Shown here piece by piece: positions 7,438 through 15,120 of a stretch of 21,353 nucleotides of DNA. A program made the position numbers and the translations under genes. Numbering within the stretch: position 1 is the first letter of the stretch; each line of letters begins with the position of its first letter. The DNA is from a virus. The DNA lies in the IMG/VR virus record IMGVR_UViG_3300042509_000119, positions 1-21,353 of that record, one strand, 5' to 3'. A model generated the notes under the pieces. It searched no databases and was not told the DNA's origin. It saw nothing but the letters and a program-made list of their open reading frames with translations.

Positions 7438-7830
7438 ATGGCTACGCACGCTGGCAGCGAAGGCACCGTCAAAGTCGGAGCCAACGCAATCGCCGAAATT
7501 CGGTCGTATTCGATTGAAGAATCGGCTGACACCCTTGAAGACACCTCTATGGGTGATAGCGCACGGACCTATAAGCCGTCGCTGACCACCTACACCGGGA
7601 CGATTGACGTTCTGTGGGACGAGACCGACACCACGGGCCAAGGCGCTCTGACCATCGGTGCCTCCGTCACGCTGAACCTCTATCCCGAGGGTTCGACCAC
7701 TGGTGACATCTATTACACTGGCACCGCCATTGTGACGGGTCGCTCCATCTCTGCGTCGTATGACGGTCTGGTTGAGATGTCGATCAGCGTGCAAGGCACT
7801 GGCGCTCTGTCGCAAGCGACGGCTTCCTAA
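7438..7830 (+). CDS. Major tail tube protein
   Basis: This 130-residue, beta-rich protein should stack as hexameric rings to make the tail tube. The pattern EESADTLEDTSMGDSARTYKP (approximately residues 26-46), then TGTIDVLWDETDTTGQGAL and LNLYPEGSTTGDIYYTGTAIV, is typical of the tail tube protein family found in many siphoviruses of Proteobacteria. A perfect AAGGAGG at 7423-7429, eight bases before the ATG, makes this one of the best translated genes by sequence. That fits a protein needed in hundreds of copies. It lacks the extra C-terminal Ig domain of lambda gpV. Its stop overlaps the next start as TAATG. Confidence 0.88.
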   Translation: MATHAGSEGTVKVGANAIAEIRSYSIEESADTLEDTSMGDSARTYKPSLTTYTGTIDVLWDETDTTGQGALTIGASVTLNLYPEGSTTGDIYYTGTAIVTGRSISASYDGLVEMSISVQGTGALSQATAS

Positions 7831-8174
7831 TGAGCTTGGCGAAGCGCATTGCAGCCAAGCGGGCTGACCAGCAACGTGGCTTCGTCGATGTCGAAGAATG
7901 GGGCGAGGGGGAAACTCCCCTTCGCCTCTTCTTCACGTCTGTGAGCGCACGGGACATCGAAAAGGTCCAGCGCAAGTACAAGGACTTTCTGACCAACACC
8001 TCCTTGGGTGCGATGGTCGAGATGGTCATTGAAAAGTGCGAAGACCAAAAGGGCGACAAGGCGTTCACCCTTGAGGATAAGCCGATCCTGATGGGTGAGG
8101 CTGTCGGCGTGATCGCCAAAGTGTTCGGCGCGGTCTTCAACGCGACGAGCATTGAGGATCACACAAAAAACTAA
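7830..8174 (+). CDS. Tail assembly chaperone, short form (gpG analogue)
   Basis: This is the zero-frame product of the tail chaperone cassette, 114 residues, sitting between tube and tape measure genes as in lambda. These chaperones coat the tape measure protein before the tube assembles. It begins with a basic helix (SLAKRIAAKRADQQR), then a beta section (TPLRLFFTSVSARDIEKVQRKYKDF) and helical segments with FTLEDKPILMGEAVGVIAKVFGAVF. Its last codons read AAA AAC TAA and contain the slippery heptamer. The start overlaps the tube stop as TAATG. Sequence resemblance to lambda gpG itself is low. The call comes from position, size and the frameshift into a gpT-like tail. Confidence 0.85.
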   Translation: MSLAKRIAAKRADQQRGFVDVEEWGEGETPLRLFFTSVSARDIEKVQRKYKDFLTNTSLGAMVEMVIEKCEDQKGDKAFTLEDKPILMGEAVGVIAKVFGAVFNATSIEDHTKN

Positions 8175-8335
8175 GAGGCGACCCATTCAGGCTCAACTTG
8201 GTGGCGCTGGCAGACAGGTTGGGCAAGACCATCTCGGAGATTGAGGAAATCTCGCTTGATGAGTATAATGAATGGGTGGCCTACTTTGCCGTCATGAAGG
8301 AGCGCGAGGAAAATGAGCGAAAGACTCGTATTTGA
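7830..8335 (+). CDS. Tail assembly chaperone, frameshifted long form (gpGT analogue)
   Basis: A -1 shift at 8165-8171 joins 7830-8171 to 8171-8335, giving 168 residues: all 114 of the short form plus 54 more. The added part reads LRGDPFRLNLVALADRLGKT, then ISEIEEISLDEYNEWVAYFA and a charged end. It has the 'DPF.LN..ALA..LGKT..EIE....EY.EW.AYF' pattern of the T-type half of tail chaperones in many phages. This half has no ATG of its own near its beginning, so it can only be made by the shift. Its end overlaps the tape measure start at 8313 by 23 bases. In lambda, G coats the tape measure and the T half recruits tube subunits. The same split is inferred here. Confidence 0.87.
8165..8171 (+). 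promoter_or_regulatory. -1 ribosomal frameshift site (A AAA AAC)
   Basis: The heptamer is in the exact X XXY YYZ phase relative to the chaperone frame and is followed at once by the zero-frame stop TAA (8172-8174). Slipping back one base continues into a 54-codon frame with T-like coding content. A Shine-Dalgarno-like TGAGGA (8153-8158) lies seven bases upstream and could stimulate the shift. I found no convincing downstream stem or pseudoknot by eye. Confidence 0.88.
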
Positions 8336-10175
8336 GTTGCAGGCCATCGACCGCGCCACTGCGCCGTTGAAGGCCGTTCAGGCTCAGGTCGGCGCGACGG
8401 CTAAATCTGTTGACGCTGCCAGCGCCAGCATGGGTCGGTTTGCCCAAAAATCTGGCCTTGCGAACAGAGAAACCCAAAGGTTTTTCCGAGGCGCTCTCCA
8501 GCAAGCTGGTTATCAGATGGGCGACTTCGCGGTTCAGGTGGCGAATGGCACTAATGGCGTGCAGGCCTTCGGTCAGCAGGCCGCTCAGATGGCTGGCGTG
8601 TTCGGTCCATTCGGCGCAGTTCTTGGAGCAGTTATTGCGTTAGGTTCTGCGCTTTATGTATCCTTTGAGCGCGCCACATCTGCCTCAGACGGCTTGTCTC
8701 AGTCTGCCAACAATCAGACAATCGCGATGAATAATCTGTCCGGCGCGATAGATGAAACCATTCAGAAGCTCAACGAATATCGGTTTGGCGGCTCTGCGAC
8801 TGAGTTTGCGAAAAACGAGATTGAGAACATCAGGTCTCAGGTGCAGGGCTTGAGAGAACTTCTTGCTGGTCTTCGGGCAACAGAGACGGGCGGCGGCTCT
8901 ACTGGTCTTGAGCAGATTAAGGCGATGTTCGCCAGAGACGCGGCGATTGAAGAGTTCAAGACGCGAAAGGAGGCTTTGCGCGTCCTTGAGGAGAAGCTGC
9001 AAGTCCTAGAGGCATACAACGAAGCCCAGCGCATGCTGAACGGCGGCCTGTCTGTTCAGGCTGGGATCACTGCTGGCTTGGTCTACGATAAGCAGGTTGA
9101 GCTTCGTGCCGCAAAAGAGGCCGCCAAAGCAGCAGAGCAGGCTGCGATAACGGACAGATATCGCACAGACGTGTTCCATGCACTTGCCGGGGAGACGGCA
9201 TCTGTAAGCATGCACATGAGCGAGGCATTCAAGTCTGGCCTTGGACTTAGCCAAATTGATGTCTCAAGTGGCATTGCCGCCGCTGCAAACTCCGCCGCCC
9301 GTCTTGCAAAGGATTTGGGTATTAGCCTTGGCGCTGCTCAAAAAATGTTGCAACTTGGCTATCAGGGCAGTGGGCGGCCAGTTCTTGATCCAAGAGACCC
9401 GAGGTATAATGAAAGCGCCGCCATGCGTGCTTCTAATTTCGGGTTCACCTACGATAGAAGCTATGGCAATGACACCGCATCCGCAGCATCTCGCGGCGCA
9501 GGCGGCGGCGGCGCTATGGACCCGCTCAAGCGCCTGCGCGAACAGATTGACCTTGAGCGCCAGCTTATCGGGATGACCGAGGCCAAGCAGCAGGTCATAA
9601 AGTCCCTTGGCGATGATTGGCAGAAGTATGACATGTCGGTCATCGACGGTCTGGCGCAGCAAATCTCGGAGATGGAGAAGTTTAAACAGATCGGCTCGAC
9701 CATTAAGGAATCGTTCTCCAAGGCGTTCATGTCGATGGTGGACGGCACCAAATCTGTGAAGGACGCCTTCAAACAGATGGCTCGTAACATCATCATGGAA
9801 CTCTACGAAGTTCTGGTGGTTAAGCAGCTTGTCGCTGGTGTAACTGGGGCATTCGGAAAGGCATTCCCTGTCCTTGGCAAGGCGCTCGGGTTCATGGCAG
9901 ACGGCGGCACGATGCAGGCCAATCGGCCCTACATCGTTGGTGAGCGCGGGCCTGAATTGATGGTGCCGGGCCGCAGCAGCGCAGTAATACCAAATGACAG
10001 GCTTGGCGGAGGTGGCGCGGTTATCGTCAACCAAACGATAAACGTCTCCACGGGCGTGCAGCAGACCGTCCGCGCCGAGATCAAATCGCTGATGCCGCAG
10101 ATCGCGGACAGCGCCAAGGCGGCTGTCTTGGACGCCAAGCGGCGCGGTGGCGCATATGGGGGAGCCTTCGCATAA
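8313..10175 (+). CDS. Tail tape measure protein
   Basis: This 620-residue, mostly helical protein sets tail length and helps DNA cross the membrane. It starts SERLVFELQAIDRATAPLKA, a common opening of tape measure proteins, followed by long Ala/Gln/Glu-rich helices. A hydrophobic stretch at about 92-116 (MAGVFGPFGAVLGAVIALGS and following) could insert in the host membrane. Coiled-coil-like segments lie at about 160-300. Near the end are FMADGGTMQANRPYIVGERG and PELMVPG (about 525-553), the classic C-terminal 'ADGG..VGERGPEL.VPG' signature of this family. It starts inside the T-like frame with GAGGA upstream. At roughly 0.15 nm per residue, a tail of at most about 90 nm would be expected. Confidence 0.94.
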   Translation: MSERLVFELQAIDRATAPLKAVQAQVGATAKSVDAASASMGRFAQKSGLANRETQRFFRGALQQAGYQMGDFAVQVANGTNGVQAFGQQAAQMAGVFGPFGAVLGAVIALGSALYVSFERATSASDGLSQSANNQTIAMNNLSGAIDETIQKLNEYRFGGSATEFAKNEIENIRSQVQGLRELLAGLRATETGGGSTGLEQIKAMFARDAAIEEFKTRKEALRVLEEKLQVLEAYNEAQRMLNGGLSVQAGITAGLVYDKQVELRAAKEAAKAAEQAAITDRYRTDVFHALAGETASVSMHMSEAFKSGLGLSQIDVSSGIAAAANSAARLAKDLGISLGAAQKMLQLGYQGSGRPVLDPRDPRYNESAAMRASNFGFTYDRSYGNDTASAASRGAGGGGAMDPLKRLREQIDLERQLIGMTEAKQQVIKSLGDDWQKYDMSVIDGLAQQISEMEKFKQIGSTIKESFSKAFMSMVDGTKSVKDAFKQMARNIIMELYEVLVVKQLVAGVTGAFGKAFPVLGKALGFMADGGTMQANRPYIVGERGPELMVPGRSSAVIPNDRLGGGGAVIVNQTINVSTGVQQTVRAEIKSLMPQIADSAKAAVLDAKRRGGAYGGAFA

Positions 10176-10795
10176 TGGCAATCAGTTATCCTCTCGCGCT
10201 GCCGACACACACAGGCATCCGCAGCATCGAACTGCGGGCCGTCAATGCGGTGGCCTACAGCAGAAGCCCCTTCACCTTCGCTGGGCAGGCCTTCGCCTAT
10301 GCTGGCCAGATGTGGCAGGCTGATGTGACATTGCCGCCGATGAAGCGAGCAGACGCTGAACAGTGGGTCGCTTGGCTCGTCAGCTTGCGCGGATCACTGG
10401 GAACATTACTGCTCGGCGATCCTCTCGGAGCGACTGCGCGTGGTGTCGCAACAGGCACGCCGCTCATCAAGGGTGGATCGCAGACTGGCGGCACCATCAA
10501 CATCGACGGGGCAACATCCGGCGTCACTGGCTGGCTGAAGGCTGGCGACTATGTGCAGATCGGCAGCGGCGGGACGGCACGCTTGCACAAGGTCTTGCAG
10601 GACGCCAACAGCGACGGCTCTGGCAACGTCACGCTTGAACTCTGGCCGCACGTCCGCACCGCGCCAGCCGACAATGCAGCCGTGACCGTAAGCAGCGCCA
10701 AGGGTCTTTTTAGATTGGCCAGCAACGAGCAGGCTTGGTCGATCAACGAGGCCAGCATCTACGGCATCACGTTCTCAGCGATGGAGGCTGTCTGA
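10175..10795 (+). CDS. Distal tail (Dit)-like protein
   Basis: This 206-residue protein directly follows the tape measure, where distal tail or lambda gpM-type ring proteins lie. The N-terminal half has IELRAVNAVAYSRSPFTFAG, MWQADVTLPPMKRADAEQWV and LVSLRGSLGTLLLGDPLG. The C-terminal half has GTPLIKGGSQTGGTINIDGA, then LKAGDYVQIGSGGTARLHKV, and closes with ITFSAMEAV. The 'SPFT..Q......W.A.....P....A..W..WL..LRG' pattern followed by a small inserted beta domain ('LKAGDYVQIG') recurs in tail-tip proteins of alphaproteobacterial phages and prophages. The start overlaps the tape measure stop (TAATG) and its stop overlaps the next start (TGATG). I am fairly sure of a tail-tip ring role but not of the exact family name. 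Confidence 0.68.
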   Translation: MAISYPLALPTHTGIRSIELRAVNAVAYSRSPFTFAGQAFAYAGQMWQADVTLPPMKRADAEQWVAWLVSLRGSLGTLLLGDPLGATARGVATGTPLIKGGSQTGGTINIDGATSGVTGWLKAGDYVQIGSGGTARLHKVLQDANSDGSGNVTLELWPHVRTAPADNAAVTVSSAKGLFRLASNEQAWSINEASIYGITFSAMEAV

Positions 10796-11346
10796 TGTCG
10801 AGAACCGTTCCAGCCGCGATCCTGACCGCTCTGGCCCAGCCCGAGGTCTATCCGTTCTATGCCGTCGAGATGATGTTCGACACGGCTCCCCTGCGGCTCT
10901 GGACGGGCTACGGCGACCGCACGATCAGCCTCAACACCTACATCGGCACGGGTAACTTGATGTCGATCAGCGGGCTTGAGGAGGCTGGCGATTTGTCGGC
11001 CAAGTCGGCATCCCTAACCTTGAGCGGCATCGACAATGCCATCGTCGCACTGGCGCTGGCAGAGCCTTATCAGCGTCGGATTTGCCGCATCTTCTTCGGC
11101 GTCTCCAGCGTGTCTGATGTGGTCGAGGTGTTCTCTGGCTACATGAACACGATGACCATCGAAGACAGCGGCGAGACATCGAACATCTCCCTGACGGTCG
11201 AGAGCAAGCTGATCGAACTGAACCGGGCTAGAGTTCGCCGCTATACGCACGAAAGCCATCAGGCGCGGCACCCAGACGACACCTTCTTTAGCTTCGTCGC
11301 AGACCTTCAGGACAAGTCGGTGGTATGGGGCAGGAAGGAAGCATAA
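10795..11346 (+). CDS. Tail tip hub-associated minor tail protein
   Basis: This is a 183-residue protein from the ATG at 10795, which overlaps the previous stop as TGATG. An in-frame ATG 60 bases earlier lies inside the previous gene and is less likely. It contains YPFYAVEMMFDTAPLRLWTG, YGDRTISLNTYIGTGNLMSI, then SGLEEAGDLSAKSASLTLSG, a VFSGYMNTMTIED section and a final RRYTHESHQARHPDDTFFSF segment ending in VVWGRKEA. This 'RLWTG.G....TYIGTG.L..I.G..E' layout is common in minor tail proteins placed between the Dit-like gene and the cell-wall peptidase gene. That is the position of lambda gpL and of the gene transfer agent hub protein. I recognise the pattern but know no tested function. A base-plate hub or adaptor is likely. 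Confidence 0.6.
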   Translation: MSRTVPAAILTALAQPEVYPFYAVEMMFDTAPLRLWTGYGDRTISLNTYIGTGNLMSISGLEEAGDLSAKSASLTLSGIDNAIVALALAEPYQRRICRIFFGVSSVSDVVEVFSGYMNTMTIEDSGETSNISLTVESKLIELNRARVRRYTHESHQARHPDDTFFSFVADLQDKSVVWGRKEA

Positions 11347-11765
11347 AGGCGCTGCACGCCTTCTTGCGTGAGGTCGCGAGCAGGCCTTTCGAATGGGGCG
11401 TGTGGGATTGCCTGATTTTCACCAACACAGCTTTCCGGCGCATGTACGGCAAAGGGTGGGGCGATGATCTGGCGGGCCGTTACATGGACGCAGGACGCCC
11501 TCTGACGCGCTTCCAGCTTCGCCGGGAGTATGGCTACCAAAATGTCGAGGACGCGCTGTCTGAGCGTCTTTCGCAGGCCTACAATGTGCCGCCGAGAGGC
11601 GCGCTGGTCGTCGGCAGTTCTGGCGTGATACAGGCGAGATATATGGGCGTTGGCTTTGGAATATCTGTCGGATCAAACGCGGCGTTTCTTTCCGAGGCTG
11701 GCGTGGTATATTACCCCATCGAATACATCGACAGCGCATGGGTGAGAAACGATGACGCCGCTTAA
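11325..11765 (+). CDS. DUF6950-type, NlpC/P60-like tail protein
   Basis: This 146-residue protein has FEWGVWDCLIFTNTAF (Cys at residue 29), then WGDDLAGRYMDAGRPLTRFQ. Its 'F.WG..DC' start is that of phage papain-like peptidases of the DUF6950 or NlpC/P60 kind, which occupy this slot before the J-type gene and may open peptidoglycan at the tail tip. There is only one histidine (residue 11), and it precedes the cysteine. The usual catalytic His after the Cys is therefore absent, and enzymatic activity is doubtful. The gene starts 22 bases inside the previous one, without a good Shine-Dalgarno sequence, and overlaps the next by 14 bases, suggesting coupled translation. A structural role is a fair alternative. 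Confidence 0.68.
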   Translation: MGQEGSIKALHAFLREVASRPFEWGVWDCLIFTNTAFRRMYGKGWGDDLAGRYMDAGRPLTRFQLRREYGYQNVEDALSERLSQAYNVPPRGALVVGSSGVIQARYMGVGFGISVGSNAAFLSEAGVVYYPIEYIDSAWVRNDDAA

Positions 11766-14700
11766 AAAGCTCCTGACAGGCACAACGTCGCTTTCGCATC
11801 CGGGCTATTTGGTGCGGGTTCCTGCCATCGCTGGGGCCATCGCGGGCGCACTTGGTGTCACCAGCGTTGTCGGGACGTTCCTGGTTTCAGCCGCTGTTTA
11901 TGTCGGCGTGTCACTTGTGACATCTTGGGCTGTCGCCGCCCTGACGCCAAAGCCTGATCTTTCTGGAACCCGTGGCACGCTGGTCAACGCACGCGAGGCC
12001 GCAGCCCCGCAGGAGTATGTCTACGGCACCGTCCGCAAGGGTGGCGTCATCAGCTACATGGAAGCCACGGGCGGTCAGAACGAGTATCTGCACATCATCC
12101 TGACGCTGGCGGGCCATGAGGTTGCATCTATCGGCAACATCTACATCGACGATCAGGTCGCATCGCTCGACGCCAATGGCTTCGTCACCAGCCAAAGCTG
12201 GAATAGCAAGATCAGGATCAAGAAGTACACGGGATCGCAGACAGCCGCTCCGGCTGAACTTTTGGCCGAAAGCGCCCAGATCGACAGCAGCTTTGTCGGC
12301 TATGGCATCGCCTACCTTTACATCCGTTTGGAGTATGACCAAGACGCATTCCCCAACGGGATGCCGCTTTTCACCGCCATCGTAAACGGCAAGAAGGTCT
12401 ATGACCCGCGCAATGAACTGACGGCACTTTCTGCCAACGCCGCCCTCTGCGTGCGCGATTACATCATCACGGACTATGGCCTCGGCGACGTTGGCGTGGA
12501 TGAAACCACCTTCGCAGCCGCAGCAAACATCAGTGACGAGAACGTCACGCTGGCCACCAGTGGCACGGAAAAGCGGTACACAATGAACGGCGTCATTCGG
12601 GCCGATCAAACGCCGGGCAGCGTGTTGCAAGACATGATGACGTCCTGCGCTGGCACGTTGTTCTGGGGTCAGGGAAGCTGGCAACTCAAGGCTGGCCACT
12701 ATACCAGCCCGGTCAAGACCTTCACGCTGGATGACTTCCGCAGTCCGATCCAGATGCAGACCCGGCAGTCGATGGCCGACGTGTTCAACGTCGTGCGCGG
12801 CACGTTCACCGACAGGTCTCAGGATTATATCGTTGCTGACTATCCAGAGATGACGAGCGCGACGTATCTGGCGGAAGACAACAACGTCGAAACCCCGCTG
12901 GACCTGACCCTGCCCTACACGACCTCGGCGGCCACCGCTCAGCGCATTGCTGCCCTGACGCTAAACCGTGGCCGGGAGCAGATCACCCTGAACGCAGACT
13001 TTAGCGTTGCAGCTTTCGGCGTGCAGGTCGGCGATATCGTCGGCATCACCAACAGCCGATACGGCTGGTCTGCCAAAGAGTTCGAGGTTGTCGGCTGGCA
13101 GTTCTTTGCGGATCAGGATGCTGGCGATCTGCGCGTCAAGCTGACCCTGCGCGAAACATCAGAGGCAGCCTTCGATTGGGATGCCGAAGAGACGGCGATC
13201 ATCAGCAACAACACCACGCTGCCGATCTTCAACACCGTGCCAGCGCCGTCCGACCTTGTTCTGACGGCCACGACTGTTCTGAACGATGACGGCATCGCTC
13301 TGCCTGCCATCCGTGCGTCTTGGACGGCCACGGTGGACCGCTTCGTGCAATACTATGAGGTGCAATATAAGCGCCTCGGCGGCGAGGAGGATTATGGCTC
13401 CATTGCCGACGCGCAGACCGACAGCGAGAACTGGGGCAGCATTACTGTGTCTGCCACCGAGAGCGAGGATTGGGGGCTTACCAACGAGCCGATCATCACG
13501 CCGGATGCGGAGTATGTCAGCGTACTCGGGACGACGAACAGCTTCCTGATCCAGCCCGTCTTGAACGGTTATGACTACATTGTGCGCGTCCGCGCCGTAA
13601 ACTCGCTTGGCGTGCGGTCTCCGTTCATCACGAACTCGATTGCATCAGTCGGCGACACGACGCCTCCCGGCACCCCGTCGAACCTTACATCATCGCCGGG
13701 TCTGAAATACATCGAACTGCGTTGGATCAACCCGGCAGATCAGGATTTTGCCCACGTCGAAATCTGGGAAAGCGCGACCAACAATCTGGCCAGCGCCACG
13801 CAAGTCGGCGAGTCGTCCGGCTCAAACTTTGTCCGCGCCAATCTCGCAAATGACGTGACGCTCTATCACTGGATCAGAGCGGTTGACTATTCTCTGAACA
13901 AGTCGCCCTTCACGTCGTCCGTCAACTCGACCACGCTCTTGATCGCACCTGCGGACTTCGACCAAGCTGTGAACGATCTGTTTACCGAGGCTGGAGCGTT
14001 TGGCGTCGAGCCTGTTTCGTCGCTGCCAGCTACAGGTGGCTTCGACGGCCAGCTTGTGCTGCTTCTGCCTGAGATCACGATCTACCGCTGGGATGCCACC
14101 ACGTCGGCATGGTCCACAGACATCTACACGGCTTCCTCGCTTTCGGCGGGTTCAATCACATATGCCAGCTTTGCCGCTGGCATTGAGCCTGTCGGCGTGG
14201 TCAACACCCTGCCCACTGTCTCTGGCTATGTCGGCCCAAGCGTTGTCGTGCTGACCACAGACGGCAAACTCTATCGCCTCGTCAGTGGCGCGTGGACAGC
14301 AGCGGTCAGCACATCGGACATCAACGGCACGCTCGGGGCAGGCCTGTTCCCGACTAGCCTGCGTCCTGTTGAGGTTGTCGCTTCTCTGCCGTCGATTGAT
14401 CTTTATCAGGGCCGGATCGTCCTGCTGACGACAGACAACAAACTGTATCGCTACACAGGCTCTACGTGGACAGCCGCCGTGCCTGCGACCGATCTTACCG
14501 GGCAGATCACCGGGACGCAGATCACCGACAACGCCATCACGACCAGCAAGATCGCGGCCAACTCCGTGACGGCCACCCAGATCAATGCTGGCGCTGTGAC
14601 GGCAGACAAGGTGAGCGCAGGCGCAATTTCCGCCGACAAGATCGCGGCCAACGCTGTGACGGCTGACAAAGTTGCCGCCAACGCCATCACGGCGGCCAAG

Positions 14701-15120
14701 ATCGCGGCTGGGTCCATCGAAAGCGACAAGCTGGCGGCCAACAGTGTCATCGCTGGCAAGATCGCGGCTGGCGCTGTCAACGCAGACCAGATCGCGGCCA
14801 ACGCGGTTGTCAGCGCAAAGATCGCGGCTGGCCAGATCACAGCAGACAAGATCGCCACCGATGCGGTCACGGCTGACAAGATTTTGGCTGGGTCGATCAT
14901 CACGTCTAAGATCGCCGCTGGTGCTGTCACGGCGGCACAGGTATCGGCTGGTGCGATTACAGCGGATAAGCTGAACGTGTCATCATTGTCCGCCGTCAGC
15001 GCAACCATCGGCACGCTGCAAAGCGCACCGTCCGGCGCACGTCTTGTAATCCAAGACGACAAGATCAGCGTGTTCGACAGCAGCGGCACACTGCGCGTTA
15101 GGATCGGGAACTTGGCATGA
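11752..15120 (+). CDS. Tail tip / host specificity protein, J-like
   Basis: This is the largest protein of the window, 1122 residues. Residues about 22-66 are Ala/Gly/Val-rich and hydrophobic (VPAIAGAIAGALGVTSVVGT and on), as in the membrane-interacting start of some tail-tip proteins. Residues about 75-490 form the central hub, with QEYVYGTVRKGGVISYMEAT, YIIVRLEYDQ-like strands and AATAQRIAALTLNRGREQIT. Fibronectin type III-like domains lie at about 497-625 and 638-725. Three 59-residue repeats follow from residue 753, then fifteen 10-residue repeats from residue 927 to 1076, and a C-terminal beta section ending in RVRIGNLA. J proteins form the central fibre that contacts the host receptor. 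The start overlaps the previous gene by 14 bases and the end overlaps the next as ATGA. Confidence 0.9.
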   Translation: MTPLKKLLTGTTSLSHPGYLVRVPAIAGAIAGALGVTSVVGTFLVSAAVYVGVSLVTSWAVAALTPKPDLSGTRGTLVNAREAAAPQEYVYGTVRKGGVISYMEATGGQNEYLHIILTLAGHEVASIGNIYIDDQVASLDANGFVTSQSWNSKIRIKKYTGSQTAAPAELLAESAQIDSSFVGYGIAYLYIRLEYDQDAFPNGMPLFTAIVNGKKVYDPRNELTALSANAALCVRDYIITDYGLGDVGVDETTFAAAANISDENVTLATSGTEKRYTMNGVIRADQTPGSVLQDMMTSCAGTLFWGQGSWQLKAGHYTSPVKTFTLDDFRSPIQMQTRQSMADVFNVVRGTFTDRSQDYIVADYPEMTSATYLAEDNNVETPLDLTLPYTTSAATAQRIAALTLNRGREQITLNADFSVAAFGVQVGDIVGITNSRYGWSAKEFEVVGWQFFADQDAGDLRVKLTLRETSEAAFDWDAEETAIISNNTTLPIFNTVPAPSDLVLTATTVLNDDGIALPAIRASWTATVDRFVQYYEVQYKRLGGEEDYGSIADAQTDSENWGSITVSATESEDWGLTNEPIITPDAEYVSVLGTTNSFLIQPVLNGYDYIVRVRAVNSLGVRSPFITNSIASVGDTTPPGTPSNLTSSPGLKYIELRWINPADQDFAHVEIWESATNNLASATQVGESSGSNFVRANLANDVTLYHWIRAVDYSLNKSPFTSSVNSTTLLIAPADFDQAVNDLFTEAGAFGVEPVSSLPATGGFDGQLVLLLPEITIYRWDATTSAWSTDIYTASSLSAGSITYASFAAGIEPVGVVNTLPTVSGYVGPSVVVLTTDGKLYRLVSGAWTAAVSTSDINGTLGAGLFPTSLRPVEVVASLPSIDLYQGRIVLLTTDNKLYRYTGSTWTAAVPATDLTGQITGTQITDNAITTSKIAANSVTATQINAGAVTADKVSAGAISADKIAANAVTADKVAANAITAAKIAAGSIESDKLAANSVIAGKIAAGAVNADQIAANAVVSAKIAAGQITADKIATDAVTADKILAGSIITSKIAAGAVTAAQVSAGAITADKLNVSSLSAVSATIGTLQSAPSGARLVIQDDKISVFDSSGTLRVRIGNLA
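14008..14538 (+). repeat. Three 177-base (59-residue) repeats in the J-like protein
   Basis: Units begin at 14008, 14185 and 14362, exactly 177 bases apart. Shared pattern: (E/R)PV..V..LP...GY.G..V.LTTD.KLYR...G.WTAAV..SD. Units 2 and 3 are closely alike, with LTTD(G/N)KLYR and WTAAV shared; unit 1 is diverged (LLLPEITIYRW, AWSTDIY). The last part of unit 3 merges into the 10-residue repeats. Confidence 0.8.
14530..14979 (+). repeat. Fifteen 30-base (10-residue) repeats in the J-like protein
   Basis: Fifteen in-frame units follow the consensus (G/N)A(V/I)TADKIAA, for example NAVTADKVAA, GAISADKIAA and GAITADKLNV. At DNA level the phrase AAGATCGCGGC recurs at whole multiples of 30 bases. The hydrophobic residue spacing suggests a regular fibrous stalk, probably trimeric. 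Similar 'ADKIAA' tails occur in other phage tip proteins. Confidence 0.88.

Noticed and set aside
8172-8225. Downstream stem or pseudoknot stimulating the frameshift
   Set aside because: Only four-base pairings (such as CCCA with TGGG) could be found by eye; RNA folding would be needed.
9264-10181. 305-codon minus-strand frame opposite the tape measure gene
   Set aside because: It shows no domain pattern and lies wholly inside a confident gene; it is a shadow frame.
10735-10794. Longer N-terminus for the hub-associated protein
   Set aside because: It lies inside the preceding gene; the ATG at 10795 forms the TGATG overlap seen elsewhere in this operon.
14451-15089. 212-codon minus-strand frame with Ala-rich repeats
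   Set aside because: It is the complement of the 30-base repeats of the J gene; its repetition is inherited from the sense strand.
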